A program made the translations under genes and the position numbers. The notes under the pieces were generated by a model. It had not been told where the DNA came from. It worked only from the letters and a program-made list of their open reading frames with translations, and did no database searches. From assembly GCA_032622095.1 (NCBI GenBank), contig CP136068.1, positions 133,681,989 through 133,745,988 on the forward strand: DNA of 64,000 bases, read 5' to 3'. The stretch comes from Siphonodentalium dalli. Taxonomy: Eukaryota > Mollusca > Scaphopoda > Gadilida > Siphonodentaliidae. Positions 1-12,392 of this stretch are shown here, in pieces (the stretch's first letter is position 1; each line of letters opens with the position of its first letter).

Positions 1-1221
1 GTTTTGAACTGATAGAATATGATCTCTACGGGCGTTAGCCAGAGTAGAGATTCACGGCATGATCTAGTAGTCCAGTACCTGAGTATCATGTAACATGGAC
101 ATGGTTACATGTAGATCATGATGAGATTTTATAAAACTTATTACAAAATAATATCTATTATTACTCACATGTAATGATCTAAAATGCAGGTTTAGACTGT
201 CAAGTTGTTGGTTGAGAATGTATTTGATGCACCTACAGAATGATATTCAACTTCCCTTCAGTAGGCAAAATCAGACAACTGGACATCTACATACCGGTAA
301 TCAGCCCATCCCTCTTTAAATAGCTAGAAATGTAAACACAATAACTTTTAACAAGGTGAAAATACTTTGTAAGACTGAACTTGACAAAATATAACTCTTT
401 GCCCCACAACTCCCTATAAACAATGATGATGAAATCAGGGTAAATATTGATCTTTGGACCATTCTGTCATTTCCAACTTGTCCAATATTCATTAACGCTA
501 TTACAACGTAAGGTAGTACATTGTATATTCTTGAGGATATACATGTACATTTATGTTCATAATTTTGGTAACTGTTAATTCTAAATTATAACATAACCGC
601 GTTATTTACTTGCAACAGCCGAACAAATATTTAACTTTTCTCATGACCACCAAACATCCATTTAATTTTTTTCACAGGCAATGTGCACTGCGTTAGTTCT
701 TTTCACAGAAACTAACAGTGATCAAAATATCTGACTGATTTATACTACCCCGCTGGACAAAACAAGGACCGCCTACTCGGCCATCGTACGTGTCTTCAAC
801 TTTGGTTTTTGTTTTAAGAGGGAGACCAAGTGACCAATTTTGAATGGGGATTTCCATGCAAATCTGCGGAGCATAGATCTGTATATGTAGATATTACAGT
901 GCAGGAACCAATTCTGGTTGTAGACGCACTGGTTCATGTGCTAACATTGCCGAATAACTTTATAACCCTGTGATGACTCCAGTAGCGTTCTTTAGCGTGC
1001 ACACACCGAGCCGTGTACACGGGTCATCCATTAATGTCCGCTCCCGATCGGACAGATTACTGCACCCACGACAACATACCGGTACCTGGACAAGTGTTGT
1101 AATGGGGGGGGGGGGGGGGGTCGGCATTTTGCATTCGGATCTTTATTCAGTTAACTCGAATGAGACCTTTCAGTCTGACAAACTTGGTATCTGACAGAGT
1201 TCTGATTTTTGTCAGAATATC
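1..1221. other. No gene recognised
   Basis: AT-rich sequence without a protein-like frame. It holds a (G)14-16 run near 1104-1120 and scattered tacatgta motifs. Confidence 0.6.
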
Positions 1222-1293
1222 CTGACCAGGTTGCGATCCCCGGTCCGCAAGCATGAGAGACCAGCACGCTACCGCTCGGCTACCGACTTCCAA
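1222..1293 (-). mobile_element. tRNA-like SINE head
   Basis: The minus strand reads GTCGGTAGCCGAGCGGTAGC (A-box-like TAGCCGAGCGG), then GGGGATCGCAACC as a B-box-like segment at the expected distance. The acceptor stem is not preserved, so it is a tRNA-derived repeat and not a tRNA gene. The 3' body would lie toward 1100, ending near a G-run on the plus strand. Confidence 0.42.
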
Positions 1294-1356
1294 AAGTAGA
1301 ATTGCACATACTTCTGAGTGTGACTTGATGTGGTATTGAATTTGAAAACAACAGGT

Positions 1357-1443
1357 CTTCACTCCATACCCGCTACTGGGTAAACAAACAACAACTAAGA
1401 GCATTAAGCTTTAAGTGCTACGCTAGGCGGTCGGACCTAGATA
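1357..1443. repeat. 87-bp direct repeat, left copy
   Basis: gtcttcactccatacccgct through cggtcggacctagata is repeated exactly or almost exactly at 2085-2171. Two such direct repeats 728 bp apart could be the ends of a small element or a local duplication. The right copy begins where the 276-bp repeat ends. Confidence 0.7.
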
Positions 1444-1809
1444 GCGTTTATTATGAAATAATAAAATCGCTCTGATGAATATATGTGCGCTATATATTCA
1501 TGCAGACTATCTCAATATATTTGAAGCGATAAAAATGGATCGAAACTATGCGGATTGAAAAAATATAATATGTATTATAGCGCACATTCTATCTTGGCTC
1601 AACAGAATCAGTCACCCTTCTCAGACTGGGAAGCCTTACAGGAAAAACCAGACCCCTCACTTTATCATTATATCATTTTTATGTGTTGGTCTGGAAACCT
1701 GTATCCGAAAAATGCTCAATATACCAGTCTCAGGGATAAAAACGTCGGATTCGTTTTCTTAGTCGTCATCCGATGAACAAACAAGATAGTATCTCACGTT
1801 TTTAAAAAG

Positions 1810-2085
1810 AACTATTTTCTTAAGAAAACCAAACAAACAGGTACAGAAAACTGTGTCCGACCGCGACGACAACTGGCACTAGATTGACCATTCACGCTTT
1901 TAGCGCATACCTGCTCACTCAATGACAATCATACATCACAACAGCGACTGAGTACCAATCACACATATCGATAATCACTGACCAGACAATATTCACGCGA
2001 CAAAGCGTTCTTTACCCATTAACTCTGCATATGCCGTGAAGACAGTAATTTTCCTCTATACTCCGTAACGCGGAAAATATTATGT
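1810..2085. repeat. 276-bp dispersed repeat, copy 1
   Basis: Nearly identical to 6397-6672 over its whole length (aactattttcttaagaaaac ... ggaaaatattatgt); I saw one base difference (actctgcat against actatgcat). No TIRs, coding frame or target duplication were recognised. Confidence 0.8.
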
Positions 2086-2171
2086 CTTCACTCCATACCC
2101 GCTACTGGGTAAACAAACAACAACTAAGAGCATTAAGCTTTAAGTGCTACGCTAGGCGGTCGGACCTAGAT
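2085..2171. repeat. 87-bp direct repeat, right copy
   Basis: Partner of 1357-1443; immediately follows the 276-bp repeat copy 1. Confidence 0.7.
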
Positions 2172-3139
2172 AGATTACAAAAAGAACGGGCTGCAAGGCC
2201 AATCATTATAGCCATGCTATAGTTTCGATCCCAGAAATTTTAACTATAACTATATATATATATAGTACTTATATATCGACATGTATATATATGATCAACA
2301 CATTTCCGCATATCGCCATCAAAAATAAATATATCATAAATTTATCATAAATGCTCAATTTTGGATAATGCAAGTCTTGATTCTATCGAATCGCGGACGT
2401 AACCGTCCTTTGCACTCTCAGTGCGCCATCGACCATGCCTCTTGAACATATGGTCGTTTCATCTGCATTTGCAACCGCGGTTTCCCCGCCTGCTCGTAAA
2501 GAGTGAATACCAATATTTAAACTGTACTGCCAATATATGTAGCATAGCATAAACGAGAAACATTTCGTTCATTCCATTCCACATGTGTAACTAAATATTG
2601 TATTTAGTATGATGAGCTTTAAATAAACCACAATTAAAAACAAATGGCGGACAACAAATTCCGTACCAATGATAGATATTTGGAAATGAGCAAATAAGGA
2701 CAAACACTTGTATCCATTTGCTGAAAGCAAAAATTTATCCCCGTCTCCCAAATAATAGTTCTACGTTGAAATACCTATATTGGGTTCGGAAAATTACACA
2801 TATTGTGATATCGAATCCCACACACTACCGCCTCGACTGAGCTCTATATATGTGGCTCAATTTTCAACATGAATTGTGCATACGATAAATATATGCACTG
2901 AACTAAATGACAAGGCATTACAACCTTGAACCTGAATGAACACTTTCCAACGCCTGAATGTTTATGCACATTCCTCACAGTGTTTTTGCTTCTATCAGAA
3001 CATATCATGTCCACCGACGACCCGGCCAAGCACATTAGCTCATCCGAAGAAGAAGAAGTATTGCCTCTGCAAATCTTCAAAAACTAAACACCTTAAGTCA
3101 TCAGCTGAAACAAAATACATGTAAATATATAAACACCTC
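2172..3139. other. No gene recognised
   Basis: AT-rich; a short (TA)n near 2251-2275. Nothing else supported. Confidence 0.55.
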
Positions 3140-3840
3140 TCTTAATTAAATACAAAATATTCAAAGCAACAAATGCAGATACGGATTTTATGAAAAAGTT
3201 CAGATATTGGCACTTTCTCAAGAATATTAACCAAAATTATATGGCTTTTGACAAAATGTTTGAACTCGCCATCTCTATTTGCAAGTTTTGGCCAAAAAGC
3301 CGAAGAATCCCATAATGGGACCACCAAAGAATCGTAGGATTGTTCAGTTTCCACTATTTGTAAAACTCTTGTATTATACTTGGTAATTTATTATACCCCT
3401 CCAACTGTGCATATATGCATCAGTGCCAATCGGATTATGTGCAGAAATGCATCAATGCCAATCAAATTATCATATATAGATCAATATATTTCCCATTTCT
3501 TTTCCAGATGATGGAAAGTCTCAGTACTGACACTCAAAGTGTCTGTGACTTTAGCTTTGCTAAGAGCATCAGCTTTCGAAATTTGATTCCGTGGAATCCA
3601 AGCTAGTTTGAGATTATTATCAAACAGCGTGCACATGCGTTCTATGTATGAATAAATTATGTACAAACCATTACTCTGATCCCCGACAGCATTTTGTATA
3701 TCAGATTTAGATAGTCAGTTTTTAGAAGCACATTCGTACCTTTTAAATTATAAAGCACGCTTTAATGCCTCGGGCTCTCTCTATGTTAAACTCATCAATG
3801 CCACATGTCAAGAAATCAGCTGATTTGGCTGCCATCAAGG
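3140..3840 (-). pseudogene. Decayed DIRS-like retrotransposon fragment (RNase H region)
   Basis: On the minus strand, 3666-3481 reads YIERMCTLFDNNLKLAW, then IPRNQISKADALSK, then a block ending TFHHLEKKWEIY. This is the C-terminal RNase H pattern of DIRS/Ngaro-type tyrosine-recombinase retroelements (WIPR-x-N-x2-AD-x-LS ... F-x2-L-x2-KW). Upstream, frame-shifted pieces around 3700-3790 (ARGIKACFI, IQNAVGDQSN) look like the preceding part of RNase H. Farther along, 3354-3142 contains LVVPLWDSSAFWPKL, the following conserved W/FWP block. The part normally between the two blocks is mostly missing and carries stops. It is a dead, internally deleted fragment; neither the reverse transcriptase core nor the recombinase is visible nearby. 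Confidence 0.6.
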
Positions 3841-4258
3841 CGTTATTATTATTGTTATTTAATTTTGCATTCAAATATTAGCAATAATCCATATAAATGT
3901 ATATGCGATTCAATTATGTATATGATCCGCAAATTATTCTCAGCTCACAATGAGCTTCGCATAATGAACAATAATCAGCAAATATTTGTAGACAAAGACT
4001 ACCCCTTGCCCATGCAGCTTCCCTGAAGCTATGTGTATACACACTGCATTCTACTAATATCATATATACATGCGTATTTATATATTATAGTGCACTATTT
4101 TCCGAATGGAAAGTAAGCTGTGGTGGCTCTGTCAATTAAACGACCACTGAAAACTCAGCTTCGGCTTCTTGAGAGCCATCTGACCTCGATAAAAAATCGA
4201 ACTGGCATTCAAATTCCATGCCTGGCTGAATAGCCCCGAACTGTTCAAAAGTTCCACC
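3841..4258. other. No gene recognised
   Basis: AT-rich sequence between the DIRS remnant and the 378-bp tandem; short frames are not protein-like. Confidence 0.5.
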
Positions 4259-5078
4259 GTCATCAACAGACGTCATAACCGAATGGAAGCATTCGACATC
4301 TGAATCGAAAGATTCATTAATTATAAAATAAGCTTAAATGAGCTCGTACCCGGAACCGGGTGCGTTACAGAACACATAATGAACACATACGTCATCGCCG
4401 AATAGAAGAATTCGACATCTGAATCGAAAGATTCATTATAAAATAAGCGTAAATGAGCAACACAAAATGAACACCCACTTTTGATAAACTGTTAGTTTCA
4501 TTTCATCAAATGATCTTTCCAAAAATATTAATTCAGTCAAACCTCTTATTTCAACAACATCATCCAAATGCCATCAACCCTTTATTGTTGTATGTAAAAC
4601 TTTGTGTGAAAACATATCTCTCAAACGTTCGACTGTCGTCAACAGACGTAAAAACCGAATGGAAGAATTCGACATCTGAATCGAAAGATTCATTAATTAT
4701 AAAATAAGCTTAAATGAGCTCGTATCTGGAACCGGGTGCGTTACATAACACATAATGAACACATACGTCATCGCCGAATAGAAGAATTCGACATCTGAAT
4801 CGAAAGGTTCATTATAAAATAAGCGTAAACGAGCAACACAAAATGAACACCCGCGTTTGATAAACTGTGTTAGTTACATTTCATCAAATGATCTTTCAAA
4901 AAATATTAATTCAGTCAAACCTCTTATTTCATCAACATCATCCAAATGCCATCAACCCTTTATTGTTGTATGTAACACTTTGTGTGTAAACAGATCTTTC
5001 TGTCAAACACTATCTGAGTTGACAGTATTTTGCCAACCAAACTGGTCAAGAATTCGACATCTGAATCAAAAGATTCGA
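4259..5078. repeat. Two-copy tandem duplication, period 378 bp
   Basis: Blocks such as caacagacgt..aaccgaatgga, gaattcgacatctgaatcg and caaatgatctttc.aaaaat recur 378 bp apart (e.g. 4510 and 4888). Within each unit the cgacatctgaatcgaaagattcat block itself occurs twice. Copies differ by scattered substitutions. Confidence 0.75.
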
Positions 5079-6396
5079 AAGTAACTCACGTTTACTTTAA
5101 CGTTTCTCTGACCAAATGTTTATTTACAAATGTACATGTAACAACGGATTAAAGCTATTATGAATGCTTTCATTCTTTTCATCGGATATTATGATAACTC
5201 CGCATTGCATGTCCCAGTATAAGTAAAATCGGAAAATTTAATTATAGCATGCATGGTTCCAAATCGCTTTTTATTTTCAGCAATGATGAAGCCACAATTT
5301 CAAGTTACAAATCAGACATTAGCGTCTGTGTGAACTCCTGTTCTTCACAATTCGAACAAACCGCGATTCCGTCACCAAAAACAATATCTATACTGGTCGA
5401 TTGATCCTCGCGTATCGTAAGTACTTCGATTTCCATCATTACTTTGGTAGATACTAAACCGACTGAACGTAACACATATGTTACAACATTATATAAACAG
5501 TATTTAACCCTTGAATTACACAGTATCTAACTCCAGAAAGTTGATACCATCTAAAGCCACGATATTTCCACTGAGACTAGCTCTGCAAATTATAAATGAT
5601 GATTATGCCACGCGTGTGTAAAATTGTCCTTTTTTATACATAGACAAGACAAGATGATAGGAACATCTTCATATTTACAATATTTCTTGAAAACATGATG
5701 ATTGCTATGATAACAACGATGTTTTGCAATTGTTAAAGATTTACTACCTTTGGAGTATTGCACAATTCAGAAATACCACCTTTCTCTGAGGTTTTTCAAT
5801 TTCTTCTGAAACAAATTCCGAATTGTCCAAAGCGCGGACTTATTATTTTTAAGACTCATGCACTCATGTTCTGACAAATTGGATAACATTGTCATTTCGT
5901 ATGATAGATAACATTCAAATATGCCAAAGGCTGTTATGAACCAATTTCTCGCCGGTCGTGACCGATTTAATTCCCAAGATCATAGAACGAAAATCATTCG
6001 ATTCTAGAGAAACTATAGTTTCTAAAAATACTTATCTGTGTAACTGAAGAGATGGCTATTACTAAGATAAGACAGCCCGACAAGGATCAGCTTTTCCACA
6101 GGCAAAACCTTGCCCTTCATGCCATGTCCCCTCACTTCCGATCCCAAAATTATGGATATTTGACAGCTGGTGTAACATCGTCTTCAGGGTCCAAAACGTC
6201 TCGAAATCCAACACCTTATCCCCTTGCAAACATTGATCATTGGTGCATGTTTGTTAAAAGTATCAGCTTTGTAATGGTCCAGCTCCGAATTTATTACATA
6301 ATGTGTCCCGTTACATTCTTATGTTTATTTTCACTGAAGGTTTGTCCATTTTTCCTCAAGCTATATATACGCTGAACAGATGAAGCGTCTGCGAAT
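5079..6396. other. No gene recognised
   Basis: No homologous frame seen. The 107-codon frame at 6052-6375 has no recognisable motif and is considered chance. Confidence 0.5.
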
Positions 6397-6672
6397 AACT
6401 ATTTTCTTAAGAAAACCAAACAAACAGGTACAGAAAACTGTGTCCGACCGCGACGACAACTGGCACTAGATTGACCATTCACGCTTTTAGCGCATACCTG
6501 CTCACTCAATGACAATCATACATCACAACAGCGACTGAGTACCAATCACACATATCGATAATCACTGACCAGACAATATTCACGCGACAAAGCGTTCTTT
6601 ACCCATTAACTATGCATATGCCGTGAAGACAGTAATTTTCCTCTATACTCCGTAACGCGGAAAATATTATGT
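6397..6672. repeat. 276-bp dispersed repeat, copy 2
   Basis: Direct-orientation partner of 1810-2085. It lies 11 bp before the fold-back element at 6684. Confidence 0.8.
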
Positions 6673-6683
6673 ATTTATTTATC

Positions 6684-6915
6684 TGGTGGTCCGCTTGGAA
6701 ATAAAATTTTGCAATAAATATATTGTTTTCTTCTGGAATTACATCACTTGACCGACATTTGAAAAAGTGTAGCCTACTGTAGCCTGTAGTGTAGGCCTAT
6801 TAATTTTTTTTATTTTAAACTGATTTTTCAAATGTAGGTCAAGTGATGTAATTTCAGAAAAAAATTCTCAAAAATATATTTATTGCAAAATTTACCAAGT
6901 ATTTCCAAATACCAC
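6684..6915. mobile_element. Fold-back element (about 90-bp arms)
   Basis: Left arm from tggtggtccgcttggaaata and right arm ending atttccaaataccac are imperfect inverted copies, sharing gcaaaat/attttgc, aataaatata, and acatcacttgac plus acatttgaaaaa. A short spacer (gtgtagcctactgtagcctg) separates them. This MITE/fold-back type can form a long hairpin. Confidence 0.65.
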
Positions 6916-7939
6916 GTCAAGTGACACTCAGAAGTACAGTAGGACTGTAAAAAGTCTGTATGTGCAACTCGACACAAATGAAATTTCGTCGATTTTCGTA
7001 AACAAAGAAAACACAATTTCAAAAGTCTAAAACAAAACAATACTGCGTTTTCAATCGTACTTAAATTAATTAGTACACTGGTAACATTCGTTTCATAACG
7101 AAGACGTACCCCGATATGTTAATAACACCTTACTTACCTCATAATAATTCAAATTTCCAGTGTTTTCTCCTTGCGTTTTCCGTGACTTTAAAAATAAAAT
7201 GGCCGCGTCAACAAAAAATCTGTATAAAACAGGAATCAGAAACGAAACGAAACGAAACGTAAAAAAAACTAATCAAGCTCAGATTAATCAGTACATGTAT
7301 GTTACCTGTATACCAGTAACACAGATTGCACTTCAGCTTTATTTGTTTGTGTATTTGTAACACATAACTATACATGTATAATGTATAATATTTATATTTC
7401 ACATGTATATAATTATAAGACACATAATTTAATTACCATTTAAAATTCACTAATAAACCTTTGAAATAATAATTTAGCTTTTGTAGTAAATTAATGAGAA
7501 GACCACCACCAAAATGGACATGACTAATGTCACCCCACCCCCACCCCAACATTGGTCTAATTGTTCAACTATTGAACAAAACATTTGCCTGCCCCATTAG
7601 TTGTAAATTTTACACCATACATGTATATTATATGTGTGTATAAATTGAAATTGTTTTGATTTTCCAAGTAATATGTCGGACATCTGTTGTTTTCAGACAA
7701 TAGTAGCAGATTTGTTCTACTTTTGGTATAAATATTTGTCTGAAATGACTGTCACTTGGAAATTTTCTAACTTTAGGGTGGATGTCAGTTTGGAAATGTC
7801 CAACAATTGGAAAGTTTCTGGTACCAGCTGGAAAGTTCCAACCCAAGGGTGGGGGTGGGTGCAAACGATATTTCCAAACAGATGAGATTGGTCTGGTCCA
7901 CATTTGAGTGATATTGAATGATTTAATTATACTAATAAT
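6916..7939. other. No gene recognised; one decayed dispersed repeat
   Basis: A short (acgaa)n at about 7241-7258. 7690-7860 carries the ttggaaattttc/tccaacaattgg blocks also found near 62090-62150. Confidence 0.5.
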
Positions 7940-9585
7940 GTTTAGTTGCTTTTTCTCCATTGGTGTGTCTAAAACTGAATAAAGTACTAACATTGATTTG
8001 ATATATTTCACAACATCCCTATCCTATAATTTGACATCTAAAAGCGGTAACTCTGGCACATTTTATTAGAGGAATATTTCATCCAACAACTTAAATAATT
8101 TATATGCACATTGAATGAATTGCATGTCTCCAATTATCTGAACTGTTTTGTTTGTCACTGAAAATAGTCAATACATGTAATCACCACCTCACCAATATTA
8201 AAACACCATTGCCTTCACAAATGGGTCTCATCTGTGTTGGTATTTGGTAAATGTTATCATCAGAGACATGTTTTCTTCTCATAATTACCCTTTCATGGGT
8301 AATATGGAGTGGATTTTTAGCCACGTGGACTTGTGATTTTCCTTCAGTGTGTCTAAAACTGAATAAATTACTAAAATTTGATATTTTACAGCATCCCTAT
8401 CCTAAAATTTGATATTTATAAGTGTTAACTCTCGCACTTTTCATTATAGGAACATTTCATCTAACAATTTAAATAATTTCTATGCATATTGAATGCATTT
8501 CATGTCTCCAATTAATGAAATGTTTTGTTTGTCACTGAAAATAGTCAATTATTACCACCTCACCAATATTAAAACACCATTGCATTCACAAATAGGCCTT
8601 AACAGTGTTACATTGGTACAAATGTATTTTATCATCAGATGCATACCTTCTTCTCAGAATTGCCCATTATGTCATTATGGGTTGATATTGAATTAATTAT
8701 GTTATGTTGAATTGCTTTTCTACATTGGTATGGCTAAAACTGTATAAATAACTCAAAGTGAATATTTCACAGTGCCGCTTTCCTTTAAATTCATATCTGA
8801 AAGTGGTACGGTAGCTCTGGTACTTTTCATCAGAGGACATTTCAGCTAAATATTTTAATAATTTCTATGCACATTGAATGCATTGCATGTCTCCAATTCT
8901 CTGAACTGTTTTGTTTGTCACTGAAAATAGACAATACATGTAATTACCACCTCACCAATATTAAAACACCATTGCCTTCACAAATGGGTCTCATCTGTGT
9001 TGGTATTTGGTAAATTTTATCATCAGAGACATGATTTATTCTTATAATTACATTTCATTGGTAATATTGAGTGAATTATAAGCCACGTGGACTTGTGATT
9101 TCCTTCAGTGTGTCTAAAACTGAATAAATTACTAAAATTTGATATTTTACAGCATCTCTATCCTAAAATTTGATATTTATAAGTGTTAACTCCCGCACTT
9201 TTCATTAAAGGAACATTTCATCTAACAATTTAAATAATTTCTATGCATAATGAATGCATTTCATGTCTCCAATTATCTGAAATGTTTTGTTTGTCACTAA
9301 AAATAGTCTTGTGATTTCCCTTCAGTGTATCTAAAACTGAATAGATTACAAAAAAATATATTTGACAGCATCCCTATCCTATAATTTGATATCTGAAGGT
9401 GGTCATTCAGGCATTTTTCATTGAATGGACATTTCACTCAACAATTTAAATCATTTCGAAGACCGTTTAATTCATTTCATGTCTCCAATTTCTTCAAATG
9501 TTATGTTTGTACCTGAGAACAGTAAATAATTACCACACCTCATCAATATGAAAAAACTCTTGTCTTCACAAATACATGCAGGTCT
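7940..9585. repeat. Degenerate ~385-bp tandem array
   Basis: Blocks recur in order: taaaactgaataaa.tact, catccctatcct, aacaattaaataatttctatg, atgtctccaatt, ttttgtttgtcactgaaaat, cctcaccaatattaaaacac. Starts are near 7950, 8345, 8725, 9105 and 9325 (partial). Units 2 and 4 resemble each other most, as do 1 and 3, suggesting a ~770-bp two-unit higher-order period. The array resumes at 10484-10590 after the hAT-like insertion. Confidence 0.7.
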
Positions 9586-9592
9586 CAACTGT

Positions 9593-10483
9593 ATGGGAGG
9601 CCCTTTTCACATTTATTATATATTTGCATTTAAGCGCAAATAACCTCGCAAATAAAAAATAATATGCATTAATCCCCCCTGAATTAATTTGAAATGGCAC
9701 AGGCCTAAACACATCACCAAAGTCTATATACATGTAGACCCACCATATGGGGGAAACAATCCCCCCAGTAACCCCAAGATCCCTTTTATCACATTGGAAT
9801 TAGTAAAGATCTGTACAGGATATGTCTCTTTTATAGCATATAATAGATCTCTGGGATGGGGACACAAATTCTTGGGGACAGGGATGCTGATAATATTTCA
9901 AGTCAATAAGTACACCATATGAGGGAAGCAAGCCACCAGTAACCACCAATTCCCTATTTATGGCCATGGAAATGGTATATATACGTGCAGGGGATAACAT
10001 ATAATAGATATCTGGGATGGGGACACAAATTATTGGGCACAGGGATGCTGATAATATGAAAATAGGGGTTTCCCCCTATTCCAAGTCAACAAGTACACCA
10101 TATGAGGGAAGCAAGCCACCAGTAACCACTAATTCCCTATTTATGGCCATGAAAATGGTATATATCTGTGCAGGGGATTTCCCTTTAATAAAATAGACTA
10201 GAGTGAGGCACCATTTCTTGGGACACCAGGGACAGAGATGCTGATATGCATATGGAAATAATGTTTTTTCTTCAACTTTTGAGTCTGTATATGGGGCAAC
10301 TACTATGGGCCCATGATAATATTCTATGAGATGGACTTAATCGCTTAAGCGCAAATGATTTACGCCTAAGCGCAAATAAATTGATAGACACATAATTGCG
10401 CTTAAGCGCATCTGATTTGCGCTTAACTGCAAATATTTGCGCTTAAGCACAAACAAATAATAAATGTGAAAAGGGCCTCACAT
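9593..10483. mobile_element. hAT-like MITE (891 bp), near-matching 8-bp target duplication
   Basis: Long terminal inverted repeats: the left end starts atgggaggcccttttcacat and matches the reverse complement of the right end (about 43 bp to the aagcgcaaat block). It is flanked by tcaactgt on the left and acaactgt on the right (7 of 8 match). The flanking DNA, once the element is removed, reads like the other units of the surrounding ~385-bp array (ggtctcaactgtgttata...), confirming the insertion. The interior holds about three ~160-180-bp units (accatatgagggaagcaagcc) and palindromic cgcttaagcg motifs; no transposase. The 8-bp duplication suggests hAT, but the terminal sequence is not diagnostic. 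Confidence 0.72.
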
Positions 10484-10590
10484 ACAACTGTGTTATATTG
10501 GTATATTTTATCCTCAGATGCATGCTTTCTTCTTAGAATTGCCCGTTATGGGTGTAGCTAAAACTGAATAAATAACTCAAAGTGAATACA
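10484..10590. repeat. Continuation of the ~385-bp array
   Basis: acaactgtgttatattggta then tcctcagatgcatgctttc and taaaactgaataaataactc are the next blocks of the interrupted array unit. Confidence 0.6.
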
Positions 10591-10872
10591 CATGAGTTTC
10601 CAATTATTGAATGAATTGTGGGGTGACATGTTGTGGTTTGAGTATTATGTATGATTAATGATGAATTATATATTTGCTCAAACAAACCTGAATTTTATGA
10701 CTTACTGTAGTTCAAACAATGTTTATTCTGAACAAATAGCATGGGAACATAATTGTGAAAAAAGGATTGGGAAAATACTTTACATAAACACAAGACATCC
10801 AATTTAAACAAAGGCTCGGAACTGATATATGGGTTGAGCAACAAGCAAACATTGTATGTCTTGTATTTAAAC

Positions 10873-11223
10873 GTGTCAAGTGACACGGAGTTGATTCACT
10901 TACTGTGTCAACAAATTATATAGGCGACACAGCGCGACACATCTGCTGTGTCAAATGACCCAGCGATAAAACTCGTCTTGAACAGTTCCAAATTCCACAA
11001 ATAAACTACCAAAAGACATAATACAATATATATATATATGTACTTATATGTCGTGATATGAAACTTACTACTTAGATTCCGAGGGGCTGGGATTTATTTT
11101 ATATTTGCACAGAAACGTGTCGTATGACACATAACACGGAAAAACGACACGTTCCGTGTGTCGGCAAAGATATTGGTAATTTTGTTTAGAAACTTTCGAC
11201 ACATATAGCGTGTCAGATGACAC
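10873..11223. promoter_or_regulatory. Cluster of GTGTC-N4-GACAC palindromes
   Basis: Perfect palindromic arms GTGTC/GACAC with a 4-bp centre occur at 10873-10886, 11117-11130 and 11210-11223. Further gtgtc/gacac half-sites and a cgacacg..cgtgtgtcg inverted pair (about 11145-11163) lie between them. Function unknown; they could be binding sites or pieces of a palindromic repeat. Confidence 0.4.
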
Positions 11224-11905
11224 ACCTGCACTAATTGTAATAAAAAATGAGCTGCCGTGTCGCTTTGGTGGGTGACTTCCTCGACTCAAATCAAATATCT
11301 CCCCCGAAACCAAATAAATGGTAATTTGGGAGCATTTATTCGGATTCTGCATTTTTAATCATTCGCATGAAGTTCGTTACAAAAACAAATATGGTAAGGA
11401 TTTATAACTAAACTGTTTTTAATATTTTTTTGTGAATATGCTATGCATCTTTTATCGAGTTCACAAGACTGCCATATCCACATTCAACTATTATAGTTGA
11501 ATATAAATATAATAGTTAAATCCATGATATGCCTGGCCTGATAAACCTCACAATGATTTAATGCTAACCGTGTATTGAGACAACACGTTTGCGTGACTTT
11601 GCTGGCGTCAGTGCCATACTCAGGCCATTGGAATTTCCTCAAAGATACCAGAGGAAGTGGGTAATTATGTTCTCTTTGTGATGTGTATTGCTTGTGATGA
11701 GAAGTAGTTTAGTTCAATTTTAGTAAGGATCATTGCGATCATTCCAATAGTACTCTTCAGATATGCTTAGACCAACAACGGTTACAATCAAATGACACCG
11801 CGGTACATACTAACCATATATGCAGCTTGGGTTGAAACAGTTCTATATTCGCCCGTGACGCATAACATACTAGGAACAATATTTCCCAGTAGTCAGACAA
11901 TTATG

Positions 11906-12005
11906 TTCTACTTCCAAACGAAGTCCCTACAACATAACACAGCTGTTTCGTTAGTTGTTATTGAGACACAAAACGTTCTACACTAAAGTCAGCATTCAGT
12001 AAGGC
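11906..12005 (+). repeat. Dispersed repeat, copy 1
   Basis: tgttctacttccaaacgaag, gtta.ttgtta/caaggagac-like and ctaaag.agcat blocks match 18113-18215 in the same order. Family unknown. Confidence 0.5.
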
Positions 12006-12335
12006 CGCTCGTGCGTAACAATTCACATTAGGTTATGCGGAGTTTCTCAACAGACTATATTTGGACTACGATTTGCCACGAATAGTATACACGTAGGCGG
12101 ATACTTCTTAGCGAGCGAAGCTAAACTTTTCAATCTAGATCTTTCTATTTGAACGGATGTGAAATATTCGGCATTGCTATGTAGTCGACTGGCAAATATA
12201 TTAAATGCGTGAAATAGAGTTATCGCCAATATATAGTATTGACGCTGATTAATAATACCAACTTGGTGTCGTTATAGGAATCAGGGAGCTAAATGTGTTC
12301 TAGAGTCGGGGAGCGAGTACACCGTGGAATGCTAA

Positions 12336-12392
12336 AGGTGAAGGTAACTGAAGAATGACCTTCACCTGATACATGCGACACGCTATAAAAGG
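12336..12392 (+). promoter_or_regulatory. Inverted repeat followed by a TATA-box-like site
   Basis: AGGTGAAGGT (12336-12345) and ACCTTCACCT (12358-12367) are perfect inverted arms. 17 bp later stands TATAAAAGG (12384-12392), the best TATA-box match I noticed. No convincing downstream coding exon was found, so promoter function is speculative. Confidence 0.25.

Larger units (their letters stand above)
10591..12335. other. No gene recognised
   Basis: Apart from the GTGTC/GACAC cluster and the dispersed repeat at 11906 nothing is supported. A small tatata tract lies at 11028-11038. Confidence 0.5.

Noticed and set aside
1222-1293. Possible true tRNA gene on the minus strand
   Set aside because: The A and B boxes are tRNA-like but the acceptor stem does not pair; treated as a SINE head.
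6052-6375. 107-codon plus-strand frame
   Set aside because: No motif and no exon-like edges.
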